From contig NZ_NWFK02000001.1 of the NCBI RefSeq assembly GCF_002313155.2, positions 744,001 to 808,000 on the forward strand: DNA of 64,000 nt, in the 5' to 3' direction. A program made the position numbers and the translations under genes. The stretch comes from Psychrobacter sp. FDAARGOS_221 (lineage in GTDB: Bacteria > Pseudomonadota > Gammaproteobacteria > Pseudomonadales > Moraxellaceae). The notes beneath the pieces are model-generated. The model did not search any database. It had not been told where the DNA came from and worked only from the letters and a program-made list of their open reading frames with translations. This document shows, in pieces, positions 46,109-56,030 of the stretch (its first letter is position 1; every line of letters begins with the position of its first letter).

Positions 46109-47860
46109 CTAAGGTGATTCCGTAAACGGGTTACTGCCGGAGTTTGAGCTACTTGGACCCTCAGATTCGATAATCATGCGCTGTGTTTCAAGAGCATGTT
46201 CAACTGGATAGGTCTCAATTTGTTTTAGAATATCGATTAACAGCTGCGTTTGCTTGTCATAAAACTCATCAGCACCACTGGCATATAGATACGCTCTAAA
46301 TTCAATCACCATAGAATCCTGGCGCAGCTCTGCAATTCTCACCTGTGTCCACTCAGAGTTGGTCAGTTCATGATCAACCACAAACTCTTCCATCTCAACC
46401 AAGAACTTCTCAAGTACTGCTGCTTCAACATTACGCTTAATATAGATATTATGTAAGAAGTGGAACATATCACGTGAAGCAAAGTTCTCAATCGACATCG
46501 ATGAAAAGTCACCATTGGGTACGGTCACTATGGTTCTATTTAACGTACGTAAACGAGTCGAGCGAATACCAATGTCAATGACCGTCCCTTCTAGATCACC
46601 AAACTTACAATAGTCACCAACGCGTACCGGCTGATCGGCAACAACAACCACACTACCGACCAAGTTTTCGATCATCTTTTGCGCACCAAGGGCTAATGCC
46701 AAACCACCCACACCCAGTGCAGCAATACCAGTGGTCAAATCAAAGCCTAAATTACCGAATATAAAAATACTCGCCAATATCAGTAGTAAGGTTTTGATAA
46801 TCTTATGCAGTAGGCTTAAGATTGATACTCTTTCTGTCTGATTGCGCTTATAGCTTTGACGCTCAGCACGATGGAAAACGGCATCCACAATGCGTAGCAA
46901 TAACCAAGTCGAAGCAAACCAACCGACAATATCTTTGATACGGTTAACGGGCTCACGTACTGTCACCGAAACGCCGGCATAGACCATGACTTCATACAAA
47001 ATTATAGAGGTAATCACCAATGCCAATGGCAAGATAACCTTAGTATCGACTGGTAATGGCTTTTTGCGAACTTTTGGATAGTAGTTTTTCAAAAACAAGT
47101 ACAGTAGGCCCACAAAGATATATGACGCGGCGACACAAAATAACGCCAAAATAAATACCGCAAAGATATCGGCTACCCCATAACCACCTATGGTTTTATT
47201 TTGTAGCGGTTTTAATGAGTATTTATCAATAATTGTGGTCTTAGCTGCGATATTGGAGCTTTTAATAGACTGCAGTGTCTTACGCGAGATCTGCCAATAT
47301 TTATTACCATCTGCAGAAGTCCGACGCACTAGCAAGATATCAATGACTTGATCTTGAGCGGTAATGGTACCCACTTTTTCTAAAATCGGCGGTAACTGAT
47401 CTGCTAAATTACCGGTTGCAGTATTGTCAATTTGCAGCTCTGCATTTAAACGCCCGCCCGTATCTAAAGCCAACTTAACCTGGCGAACCACTTCAATTGG
47501 GTTTTCTCCTGTAGTCAGGTTAAGGTAATTAGCAGCCAAGGATGCATTATTCTCACCTAAGGCTTTAATAAAGCCTTGCACCGTACTCCTAGGTGTCTGT
47601 CTACCAAAGGGATCTACCACATCCTCTTCTGTCACTACCTTTTGAGATGCAGCATCTGGATCTTCAGCATGAGCGCTAACAGATAACATCAATGCTAACA
47701 ATAGCCCCATTATCAGCACTAAAAACTTAGCCTGCTGTGACCCTTGTTGCGTTTGGCCGCGCTGCCCCTGATTAGATTGTTGAGCAGGTATTTTCTTAGC
47801 GACTTGCTGCCCGCTTTCAGGGACAGACGAAGCGTTAGTGTTGTGTTTTGAAATAAGCAT
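46109..47860 (-). CDS. MscS family mechanosensitive channel with periplasmic domain
   Basis: From the ATG at 47860 (583 aa): a Gln/Gly-rich N-terminus (about 1-43), a signal-like hydrophobic stretch ending in SAHA (about 45-65), a periplasmic domain (about 70-220), four or five membrane helices (about 225-395), then the MscS core with the Gly/Ala-rich pore helix GIAALGVGGLALALGAQKMIENLVG and the beta domain FGDLEGTVIDIGIRSTRLRT. Such channels release solutes on hypo-osmotic shock. A TTG at 47884 would add eight residues. The low-complexity stretch before the signal sequence is odd; the true start may be the Met near the hydrophobic stretch. Confidence 0.88.
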   Translation of the reverse strand: MLISKHNTNASSVPESGQQVAKKIPAQQSNQGQRGQTQQGSQQAKFLVLIMGLLLALMLSVSAHAEDPDAASQKVVTEEDVVDPFGRQTPRSTVQGFIKALGENNASLAANYLNLTTGENPIEVVRQVKLALDTGGRLNAELQIDNTATGNLADQLPPILEKVGTITAQDQVIDILLVRRTSADGNKYWQISRKTLQSIKSSNIAAKTTIIDKYSLKPLQNKTIGGYGVADIFAVFILALFCVAASYIFVGLLYLFLKNYYPKVRKKPLPVDTKVILPLALVITSIILYEVMVYAGVSVTVREPVNRIKDIVGWFASTWLLLRIVDAVFHRAERQSYKRNQTERVSILSLLHKIIKTLLLILASIFIFGNLGFDLTTGIAALGVGGLALALGAQKMIENLVGSVVVVADQPVRVGDYCKFGDLEGTVIDIGIRSTRLRTLNRTIVTVPNGDFSSMSIENFASRDMFHFLHNIYIKRNVEAAVLEKFLVEMEEFVVDHELTNSEWTQVRIAELRQDSMVIEFRAYLYASGADEFYDKQTQLLIDILKQIETYPVEHALETQRMIIESEGPSSSNSGSNPFTESP

Positions 47861-48172
47861 CTTTGACAGCCTAGAAGGTTGCAAGTTGAAAGGTTTGCTA
47901 ATTTTAGCATGAGTTTGAAAGGTAACAAGGCAGTAAAAGTTTTCGTGTGCGCAAAAAGCATGATTTTGTTGCTGAGGTTGTATTTATAAGCGCCATTAGC
48001 TCTATTTTAAGATATCAATCTAAACTTTAGCATCACAGTATTAGGGTAATGTTGAATGTAACTAATGAAAGCATGAGCAAATATCGCTCTAATTTTTTTA
48101 TTTTTTAACATTAATAAGTGATAATACTCTAGTATGTCTTGATTGTTAATTTTATTATTTTTAGGTAAGTAT

Positions 48173-50092
48173 ATGAACACCTGTTTTAGCCCTTTGTACA
48201 AAAGCTTGTTTTTAGTCAACCATAACTATCGCCAGCTTAGTTTAGCCACAAGTACGGCATTTATCGCCTCTTTAGCTTGCGCCCCTGCCCTAGCTGCTAA
48301 CGGTGATGCTATAAATCTTGACGCTAATAGTCCACATATTACATTACCGACAACCACCATCACTGCTACCCGAAGCCCGACTGCGATTAACAATACCATC
48401 GCTCAAACGCGTGTGATTAAAAGTGAAGACTTAAAACATTTTCAGGGTCAAACCGCATTAGATGTTATCAAACGTCAGCCAGGTTTTAACTTCAAGCAAA
48501 CTGGTGGCATGGGAACATCTAGCAACTTTTATGTGCGTGGCTATGATAATAAGCAAATTTTAGTACTAATTGACGGTGTACCTTTCAGGTCATTATCTAC
48601 CGGTGAGCCTGCTTTAAACCTTATCTCTTCTGACCAGATTGATCGTATTGAAATATTATATGGTGCATCAGGCACTAGTATCTATGGCGCAGATGCCATG
48701 GGCGGTGTGATTCAAGTATTTACCAAAGGTTATAATGGTGACCACAGTCAGTTTTCTGTCACTGCCGGTGCTGGTAGTCATGATCATTATCAATATGGAG
48801 CGTCAGCTCAATTTAATAGCGACAGTGGTACTCGTCTAAGCTTGTCAGCGAACCGTAATGAAACCAAAGGCTATAATGCCACTTTCATTGATCATCCTTG
48901 GGGCATCTACAACCCAGACGACGATGGTTTTGAAAGTAACAACTATAGCTTACGCTTAGATCAAAAAATCAACGATGACATCAATGTTGGTATCAGTGGT
49001 TTGTATAGTGATTCAGAGACTGAATTTGATAATGGCTTAACCAACGGTAAAGATAACACCTTAGCTAAGCAAAAAAATGGGGCTGCTCAAGCCTATGCTA
49101 ACTGGCGCTATATGCCTGGTTCAAACCTAAAACTAGCCTATGGTCACTCTATCGATAAGTCTGACAACCCAACTTACTCTAGTTATTACAATACTAAGCA
49201 AGATCAAATCAGCTTAGTTGGTCAACATGCTTTACCCGTAGGTACAGCCATTTATGGTGCTGAACATTTAAAACAAAAACTAGACTCAAACCAATACCAA
49301 ACTGATGATCGTAAGGTTACCAGTGGTTTTTTAGGCTATCTTGTTTCATATGACAACATCGATGCACAGGCCAATGTGCGATATGATGACTACTCAGACT
49401 TTGATGATAAGACGACTTATAACTTAGGTGCTGCGTATCGCTTTACTCCTGATTTTCGTATCGGTGCAAACTATGCCAAAGGCTACCGCGTACCGACATT
49501 CGGCGACTTGTATGCATGGGGTGGAGATCCAAACTTAAAGCCTGAAACCAGTGATAACTACGAAGCTTTTGTAGACTATACTACAGTCAACCAAACCACA
49601 CGGCTGACAGGCTACATCAACAAGTTAGATGATATGATTGCAGGTGATGAAAACTATCAACGCAAAAACTATACTAAAGCCAAGATTGAGGGTGTCACTT
49701 TTACCACGGATTGGAATATAGATGACTACTTATTTGGTCTAAGCTATGATTACCAAGAAGCCAAAGATGATGGCGACAAGCAGGATAAAGGTAATTATTT
49801 ACCAAATCGACCCAAGCATAAAGGTTTAATCTACGCTGGCTATCAACTTGCTGATTTAGATCTACGTGCAGAATATGAGTATGTTGGGCACTATTATTAT
49901 GATGGTACAAATAATGATAAAGCAGACAACTATGGTCTCTTTAATATCAGCGGTAACTATCAATTGTCACCCAATCTATCACTGTCAGCGCGCTTAAATA
50001 ACGTATTTAATAAAAAATACGTAACCTCGCCTGGCTATAGCACAGACGATGGCACCAACTTCTTTACTTCTTTAACCTATACTTGGAAGTAA
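48173..50092 (+). CDS. TonB-dependent outer-membrane receptor, BtuB-like
   Basis: The mature protein is a 22-strand barrel importing a metal chelate or cobalamin with TonB energy. Signal peptide (about 20-43, end ALAA), TonB-box region LPTTTITATRSPT, plug domain (about 60-180: VIKRQPGFNFKQTGG, FYVRGYDNKQILVLIDGVP, IEILYGASGTSIYGADAMGGVI), then beta strands ending LTYTWK with terminal Lys rather than Phe. 639 aa and closest in layout to BtuB. No cobalamin riboswitch is visible in the leader, so the substrate is open. A GTATATG context with AGG seven bases upstream supports the ATG at 48173; a longer frame from 48143 adds ten residues. Confidence 0.88.
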   Translation: MNTCFSPLYKSLFLVNHNYRQLSLATSTAFIASLACAPALAANGDAINLDANSPHITLPTTTITATRSPTAINNTIAQTRVIKSEDLKHFQGQTALDVIKRQPGFNFKQTGGMGTSSNFYVRGYDNKQILVLIDGVPFRSLSTGEPALNLISSDQIDRIEILYGASGTSIYGADAMGGVIQVFTKGYNGDHSQFSVTAGAGSHDHYQYGASAQFNSDSGTRLSLSANRNETKGYNATFIDHPWGIYNPDDDGFESNNYSLRLDQKINDDINVGISGLYSDSETEFDNGLTNGKDNTLAKQKNGAAQAYANWRYMPGSNLKLAYGHSIDKSDNPTYSSYYNTKQDQISLVGQHALPVGTAIYGAEHLKQKLDSNQYQTDDRKVTSGFLGYLVSYDNIDAQANVRYDDYSDFDDKTTYNLGAAYRFTPDFRIGANYAKGYRVPTFGDLYAWGGDPNLKPETSDNYEAFVDYTTVNQTTRLTGYINKLDDMIAGDENYQRKNYTKAKIEGVTFTTDWNIDDYLFGLSYDYQEAKDDGDKQDKGNYLPNRPKHKGLIYAGYQLADLDLRAEYEYVGHYYYDGTNNDKADNYGLFNISGNYQLSPNLSLSARLNNVFNKKYVTSPGYSTDDGTNFFTSLTYTWK

Positions 50093-50124
50093 TTGGCTAA
50101 CAGTTATTGCGTATCAATAAAAAA

Positions 50125-50142
50125 GCCACTCAATCGAGTGGC
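50125..50142. terminator. Terminator between TonB receptor and tetR-type gene
   Basis: GCCACTC-aatc-GAGTGGC with A-run before and six T after; usable on both strands. Confidence 0.88.
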
Positions 50143-50215
50143 TTTTTTATTTCTATATTTTTAGTTTTACCTTTCAAAATCCAATATTATTACTAACCTG
50201 CCTAACCGATAGCCC

Positions 50216-50905
50216 TTATTTATTTTTAGGCAGCTTTTGTGGCAGATAAGTGCGCAAGTAGCTAATACAGGCTGTGACTGCCTCATCAATCATCTCAGAG
50301 GTAATGACACCATGTTGACGATATGATAATGAAAACACACTATGCGCCAGACTATAAGCGATAAACACCTTTGAATGTAACTCTGGGTAATTTGAGGCAT
50401 CATAATGAGAGGTCAACCTGTCAGTGATCATGTTGACCATACTCACATCAACTTTCTGTTCATAATCAACGCTATCAAAATCTGGTGTATTACAGCCATA
50501 CATCAGCTTGTTTTTGGTCAAGTCTTTATTAAAAGTAACCGCTGATTCACGTATGATTTTTTCAATATAACCGTCCCACTGATTAAAATCGGACACTGAA
50601 ATTTTCTCTAAAATATGCAGCGTTTCGATAAAGTTTAAAAATCGAAGAGCTAAGAAAATGGACTCTACATTTGGGAAAAAATGATACGCAGATGCACGAG
50701 GAATACCTGCATCTTCACAGACATCTGCCAAGCTAATATCGCCAATATCACGAAACTCACTAAGTTTTTGAGCACTCATCAACAATTTTTGCCGACGTAC
50801 TCGACCTTGCTTACTGGTATGCTTAAATTTATTAGGTACGAGTATTTTAGCAAGCTCTGAATCAACTAAAATATCTTGAATCAAGTCATCTTTCTTATGT
50901 GGCAT
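50216..50905 (-). CDS. TetR family transcriptional regulator
   Basis: The 229-residue protein has a TetR-type helix-turn-helix after an N-terminal extension: RRQKLLMSAQKLSEFRDIGDISLADVCEDAGIPRASAYHFFPNVE (about 37-82), with the recognition helix at ASAYHFFP. The C-terminal ligand domain (about 90-225) is all-helical and not assignable. It is convergent with the BtuB-like receptor gene, so direct autogenous pairing is not obvious, and its target is unknown. AAAGAG precedes the ATG. Confidence 0.87.
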   Translation of the reverse strand: MPHKKDDLIQDILVDSELAKILVPNKFKHTSKQGRVRRQKLLMSAQKLSEFRDIGDISLADVCEDAGIPRASAYHFFPNVESIFLALRFLNFIETLHILEKISVSDFNQWDGYIEKIIRESAVTFNKDLTKNKLMYGCNTPDFDSVDYEQKVDVSMVNMITDRLTSHYDASNYPELHSKVFIAYSLAHSVFSLSYRQHGVITSEMIDEAVTACISYLRTYLPQKLPKNK

Positions 50906-51301
50906 TTTACTGATCTCTTTCAGTTAATACATAATACAGTCAATTAAGTTATCACTAATCAACCTGCTCTATAAAATGAATAGCAGCTCATCATAATATA
51001 TTGGCGTTACTGGTAGAGCTCTCTACTCACTCATAGTGCTTATTAATTGTAAATAACAATAATGTATATTATTAATATGACAGTATTCCTGCCTAAAATC
51101 AAAAATAAAGTTATACTTAAAGGTCTATTATAAATGCTAAATTGGACTAGCTTTTATTAAGCTTTTGTGCCATCTTAAAATTATAATGCCTCTAGAAAAT
51201 CGTACCACATTAAACCATATAAAGTCATATAGTATAAGAGATATTTATAATAATACTTATGCCAACTATATACTAATTCTAATCAATATATCACAATATA
51301 C
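50906..51301. other. AT-rich gene-free region
   Basis: 396 bp between the TetR-type gene and the end of the EEP gene. One 16-bp dyad AATAAT-gtat-ATTATT is at 51058-51073. No ORF, no strong promoter and no terminator with a T-run for the EEP gene that I can support. Confidence 0.35.
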
Positions 51302-52327
51302 TTAACTTAGTTCAATTTTAGCCCTGACAATGCCATGATCGGAGAAGCGATTGTCATATTCTTTTTTTAGATGGTCGTTAAAGTAATCGACCTGCTTCAC
51401 TTCACCAAGCGAAAACTTACCATCGACCAAGAACTCTTCAGAGACGAACAGCTGGTCAATAACCTCTGGCATACCCTGATACAAGTGGGTGTAGGCCACA
51501 TCTCGCATCCAACCATAACTGGTCTGAATACGCGCTGCATCAAATAGCGCCACATCGCGCATGGTCTTGTCATAGATAACCTCGCTAGTTTCTGCCAGCA
51601 GCTGAGTGGTCACACTGTCCGTCACATCATTCATATCACCCAATAAGATTAACGGATGGTTAGTATTGCGCAATATGTCTATCATAAAGATTCGTAACGC
51701 CGCCGCTTCTGCCGCTCGCATGCATAAGCTTCTAAGCTTAGCGCGCACCCGCACTCTTGGGTCGTCATAGTCTTCTAAACGGTTGCCTTGCTCATCACGT
51801 AAGTAGTGAGGTCGCTTGCTTTTAAGATGGGCGGTTACCACGGTGATAGGCTGCCCGTAGACATCCAAAGTGACCGATAAAGGCGGGCGATTAAATGCGC
51901 GATATAACCCTTGATCAGGCACATCGACTACTGCCAGTGGATCAAAATCAGTCAGCTGCTGCCACTCAATCACTTCAAACTTTGAAATAATACCCAAAGC
52001 CGGTGTCCCTTGAGCACCTTTACCTTGCGTTAGCTGGCTTGAAGGGTCATTACTGGCCATAGGCGCCAGTACTTGAGAGCGCTCAAAACCTAGTTTTACT
52101 GCCAAATCTTGTAATGCCTGCTCATCCCACACTTCTTGCAATGCGTAGATATCCGATCCTGCATTGCGCAGTAGCTCAGATAGTCCATTTAATTTACGCT
52201 GATACTGATCGTCAGTATAAGCGTCCATATTGTCGTAAAAGGTGCGGTGTGGTAGCGCAAAATTTAGCAGGTTGCTGGTTGCTATCTTAAACTCTTTGTC
52301 TTGATTGGAATGATGTCTTTGGCTCAT
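51302..52327 (-). CDS. Endonuclease/exonuclease/phosphatase (EEP) family protein
   Basis: The 341-residue protein shows the EEP (DNase I/exonuclease III-like) pattern: FKIATSNLLNFALP at the start, YALQEVWDEQ with the metal-binding Glu, TAHLKSKRP, LLGDMNDVTDS (Asp/Asn pair) and FSDHGIVRA (Asp-His) at the end. There is no signal peptide, so it is probably cytosolic. The substrate may be DNA, a phospholipid headgroup or another phosphodiester; sequence alone does not tell. It is 99 bases downstream of glpK on the same strand and may share its transcript. Confidence 0.85.
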   Translation of the reverse strand: MSQRHHSNQDKEFKIATSNLLNFALPHRTFYDNMDAYTDDQYQRKLNGLSELLRNAGSDIYALQEVWDEQALQDLAVKLGFERSQVLAPMASNDPSSQLTQGKGAQGTPALGIISKFEVIEWQQLTDFDPLAVVDVPDQGLYRAFNRPPLSVTLDVYGQPITVVTAHLKSKRPHYLRDEQGNRLEDYDDPRVRVRAKLRSLCMRAAEAAALRIFMIDILRNTNHPLILLGDMNDVTDSVTTQLLAETSEVIYDKTMRDVALFDAARIQTSYGWMRDVAYTHLYQGMPEVIDQLFVSEEFLVDGKFSLGEVKQVDYFNDHLKKEYDNRFSDHGIVRAKIELS

Positions 52328-52426
52328 TTTCTTCTCTTTATGGTTATGCTTATATATGGTTTTACTTGTCTGATCGACTGTGCTTAACTCAGCGTCCTGA
52401 TATCGTTCTTATACAGACTAGCTGAT

Positions 52427-54016
52427 TTATTGCAGTGTCTTACTAATGGCCTGATGCCACTTATGTAAATGCTGCTCCCGCTCATCTGCTGACATCTGTG
52501 GCTCAAAGCATCGGTCTAAATGCCATGAATCATCAATGGTGGTTTCATCATATAGCCCAGCATTGATACCTGCCAGCAGCGCGACTCCTTTAGCGGTAAT
52601 CTCGGTATCTTTGGGTCTGAGTACAGGAACGCCAAGCATATCTGCCTGAAACTGCATCAATAAATTATTATTCGAAGCGCCGCCATCTACCCTAAGCTCT
52701 GTAAGTGGACTGGGGCTGTCTTTTTGCATGGCGGTTAATACATCGTAAGTTTGGAAGGCAATTGATTCTAAAGCTGCGCGTGCAATATGTGCTTTGCTAC
52801 TACCACGGGTCATACCGAAAATACTGGCAGTAATATCTGAGCGCCAATAAGGGGCACCGAGTCCGGTAAAGGCAGGGACTAAAACCACTTCTTCACTGCT
52901 CTCTACTTCATTGGCTAAACGCTCAACGTCTTGGGACTTATAAAACAAACCTAAGTTATCGCGTAACCACTGCACGATGGCTCCTGCCATAAACACACTG
53001 CCTTCAAGCGCATAGGTCACTTCTCGCCGAGCTGGGTTTAGTATTCTTTGACCAGACTTGACCAGTTTTGATAAAGAAGGGTGTTCAATTTGATTGCCAA
53101 TGAACTGCTGGTGTTTTAATCGGCGCTGCCAGCCGACTGTGGTCAATAACTGATGCTGACTTAACTGCACCTCATGACCGATGTTCATCAGCATAAAGCA
53201 GCCAGTGCCATAGGTATTTTTTGCCATGCCTTCTGACACACAGCCTTGTCCAAATAAAGCCGCTTGCTGATCACCTAACACCGCTTGAATTGGAATTTGC
53301 TTGGCAAACAGCCCTTTTTTAGTTTTGCCAAAGTCACCATCGGAAGCAATCACCTTAGGCAGCATTTGCTTACTGACATCAAACTTACTCAACAGCTCAT
53401 CTGACCATTGCAGCTTATTGATATCGTACATTAAGGTGCGAGAGGCATTACTGATATCAATCACATGCTCACCGCCAGTCAGCTTAAACATCAACCAACT
53501 GTCTATGGTGCCAACCGCGACCTCACCACGTTGGGCTCGGTCTTTTAAATTTGGATGGTTGTCTAACATCCAAACTATTTTACTGGCACTAAAGTAAGGG
53601 TCTAAACGCAGCCCTGTCACTTGCTGCACGTGTTGCTGCATAGTGACATCTGAATCTTTTAATTGTTGCTTTTGCAGCTGCTGGCACCAACTGTCTGAAC
53701 GTCTGTCTTGCCAAATAATCGCAGGTGCCAAAGGTTTGCCGGTACGCTTATCCCAAAATACGATGGTTTCGCGCTGATTGGTAATAGCTAAGCTTGAAAT
53801 ATCTGTTGCCAATAAGCCGGCTTGGTTAATGGCATCATGGGCACAGCTGATTTGAGTGTGCCAAATCTGCATCGCATCTTGCTCAACATACCCTGCCTTG
53901 GGCGTTATCAAAGTTGTCTCTTGCTGAGAGACCTGAATGGGCCTGGCCCTGTCATCATAGATGATGGCTCGACTTGATGTCGTTCCTTGATCTAACGCTA
54001 AAATATAACCGGCCAT
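52427..54016 (-). CDS. glpK: Glycerol kinase
   Basis: ATP-dependent phosphorylation of glycerol; FGGY kinase family. The N-terminal MAGYILALDQGTTSSRAIIYD holds the phosphate-binding loop. Other typical segments are NQRETIVFWDKRTGKP, IIWQDRRS, LFKLTGGEHVID-like (in reverse order of the gene), GTYGTGCFML and LRVDGGASNNNLLMQFQAD. 529 aa against 502 in E. coli. No glpF or glpD lies next to it. A 249-bp upstream region contains 17-19-bp imperfect tandem duplications (54127-54205). Confidence 0.95.
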   Translation of the reverse strand: MAGYILALDQGTTSSRAIIYDDRARPIQVSQQETTLITPKAGYVEQDAMQIWHTQISCAHDAINQAGLLATDISSLAITNQRETIVFWDKRTGKPLAPAIIWQDRRSDSWCQQLQKQQLKDSDVTMQQHVQQVTGLRLDPYFSASKIVWMLDNHPNLKDRAQRGEVAVGTIDSWLMFKLTGGEHVIDISNASRTLMYDINKLQWSDELLSKFDVSKQMLPKVIASDGDFGKTKKGLFAKQIPIQAVLGDQQAALFGQGCVSEGMAKNTYGTGCFMLMNIGHEVQLSQHQLLTTVGWQRRLKHQQFIGNQIEHPSLSKLVKSGQRILNPARREVTYALEGSVFMAGAIVQWLRDNLGLFYKSQDVERLANEVESSEEVVLVPAFTGLGAPYWRSDITASIFGMTRGSSKAHIARAALESIAFQTYDVLTAMQKDSPSPLTELRVDGGASNNNLLMQFQADMLGVPVLRPKDTEITAKGVALLAGINAGLYDETTIDDSWHLDRCFEPQMSADEREQHLHKWHQAISKTLQ

Positions 54017-54265
54017 AATGCCCTCTCTAAAAACGATTTATTGATTCATTATTAATATACTTTAGTACTTAGTATTTTATTACGAAAATTATTAGTAGGT
54101 AATAAATTAGTGTGACAGCAAATAGTGAGTGCTATAAGAATAACTCAGTAAGACAACAATAACTCAATAGCGCTTAAGGTTTCAAATAACACTTAATATT
54201 TCAAATCTAGTTATCAATAAGCGCTGATAGCTGACTGTCGCTGATGTTAATGGGCATAAAAGCAG

Positions 54266-55537
54266 CTATAAAAATGCGTGTAATACTTGATTTAAATAGC
54301 GACGTCCTAAAGCAGTCGGCTGAATCCAATCAGCTTGATTTTCTAAAAGCCCTTGCTGCTGTAACTGGTTTATAATTGGCAAAATTGGCGCCACTTGCAG
54401 CCCTGTTCTTGCAGCATACACACTCAAATCAACCCCTTGGGTTAGCCTTAACACATTAAGCATAAACTCACCGCAGATTTCATCGGTTGCAATCGGTACC
54501 AATCCAACCATTTTGGGATAGTGCTTATAGCTCATATAATCTTTTGGCAAACGGCTTTTACTAAAACGGTATATGCCCTGCTCTAATGCATCCGTCTCAT
54601 TGCTATCACTCACATCTGCTATGGTGATTTTGCCATGTGCTCCTGCCCCAATCGCCAAATAATCACCAAACTGCCAATAGTTAATATTATGACGGCTACC
54701 GGTATCGTTAGCGCTTACCCAGGCCGAAACCTCATAATTACGATAGCCTAATTGAGATAATAGAGCACTGCCCTGCTCCTCAATTTGCGCCAAGTTATCA
54801 TCGTCTGGTAATACAGGCGTATTGCGATAAAACACAGTGTTGGGCTCGATAGTCAGCTGATACCATGAGATATGAGTTGCGCCTGCGGCATGTGCCAATC
54901 GAATGTCCTCTAGCGCCTCAGTGACACTTTGCTGCGGTAGTCCATGCATCAGATCGACATTGATACGCTCAAAACCCGCTTGTTTCGCCGCTTTAATCGC
55001 CTGCTGTGCTTGGTTGGCATTGTGAATGCGGCCCAATGCTTGAAGCTTGCTATCTGAAAAGCTTTGCACGCCAATCGACAAACGATTAATACCGACCGCT
55101 AAATACTCAGCGAACGGCGCATGTTCTAACGTTCCTGGATTAGCTTCCATAGTTACTTCGATATCTGCAGCCAGTGGCAACACTTTATTAAGATGCGCAA
55201 ACAATCGCTGATATTGGTCAATCGGTAATAATGAAGGTGTACCACCGCCAATAAATATGGAGCTGATTTCACGCCCTTGGATATATGGCAACTGTGAGTC
55301 TATATCTGCTATTAATGCAGTCACGTATTCTGCAAAAAATTCAGGCGACTGCTGCTGTGTTGAATTTGGCTTTTGTTCATTGACCGGCAAGGTATGCGAG
55401 TTAAAATCGCAGTACGGGCATTTTTTGACACACCAAGGTATATGGATATACAAGGCGAGCGGAATATCAGCCACCGCTTGCTGTGAAAAAGTAGGATGCT
55501 CAATTGTCTGATGTGAAGGCATAGGGTTTTGCAACAT
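54266..55537 (-). CDS. hemW: Radical SAM heme chaperone HemW
   Basis: HemW (once called a coproporphyrinogen III oxidase homologue) binds heme and delivers it to respiratory proteins. The radical-SAM motif C-x3-C-x2-C is WCVKKCPYC, followed by FNSH; then FIGGGTPSLL, MEANPGTLE, GINRLSIGVQSF and VDLMHGLP. The C-terminal HemW domain is present. 423 aa against 378 in E. coli; the extra includes an N-terminal tail (1-28) and a short insertion after the motif (NEQKPNSTQQQSPEF). In many bacteria hemW follows rdgB; here it stands alone. Confidence 0.93.
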   Translation of the reverse strand: MLQNPMPSHQTIEHPTFSQQAVADIPLALYIHIPWCVKKCPYCDFNSHTLPVNEQKPNSTQQQSPEFFAEYVTALIADIDSQLPYIQGREISSIFIGGGTPSLLPIDQYQRLFAHLNKVLPLAADIEVTMEANPGTLEHAPFAEYLAVGINRLSIGVQSFSDSKLQALGRIHNANQAQQAIKAAKQAGFERINVDLMHGLPQQSVTEALEDIRLAHAAGATHISWYQLTIEPNTVFYRNTPVLPDDDNLAQIEEQGSALLSQLGYRNYEVSAWVSANDTGSRHNINYWQFGDYLAIGAGAHGKITIADVSDSNETDALEQGIYRFSKSRLPKDYMSYKHYPKMVGLVPIATDEICGEFMLNVLRLTQGVDLSVYAARTGLQVAPILPIINQLQQQGLLENQADWIQPTALGRRYLNQVLHAFL

Positions 55538-56030
55538 AGATTCGATGACTTATATTTATGATGAAGTAACTTTTTAAACGGTAATTTCTTAAACAGTGAT
55601 TTTTTTAAACGGTAATTTTTAAACGCTCATATTTTTGATAATTAAAGTGGCTTTTGATAACAAAGGCTATAATAATAGCTTAGCGATAAGCTCTTATACT
55701 TAAAGTCTTATGCTCAAAGACCTTATACTTACTGGCAGATAGTGGTATAGTTCTTGCCTTTTGACCCAGTGCTACCTTACTTACTAGCCCAATCTGCTAC
55801 TAAAAACCAAACTAATTGCGCATTATAGACACTAATGGTTTTAGGTTTAAAACATTTAGCGTTAAAATAAGCGCTTTGGGTGCTAAAAACCGCTCATGAA
55901 CGAGCTTAATATTTAACGAAATATTTAATCAAACCAGTTATTGTAACGACCCTCATTTTACACTTATTCAAACCTGCCATATTGGCAGGTTGTTTCATTT
56001 TTGTCTTATCTCTGAGATAGAAGTTTGCAT
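55538..56030. other. Gene-free region with two short tandem-repeat tracts
   Basis: Tract one: four units near TTAAACGGTAATTTTT (55574 to about 55637). Tract two: three units near CTTATACTTAAAGAC (55693-55736). The rest is AT-rich with a TTGGCAGGT-type hairpin (CCTGCCATATTGGCAGG, about 55973-55990) just ahead of the MATE gene. No ORF. Confidence 0.6.

Noticed and set aside
48007..48219. A 70-residue minus-strand ORF overlapping the start of the TonB receptor
   Set aside because: It overlaps the well-supported receptor gene, has no ribosome site and reads like AT-rich noise (Lys/Asn/Ile-rich).
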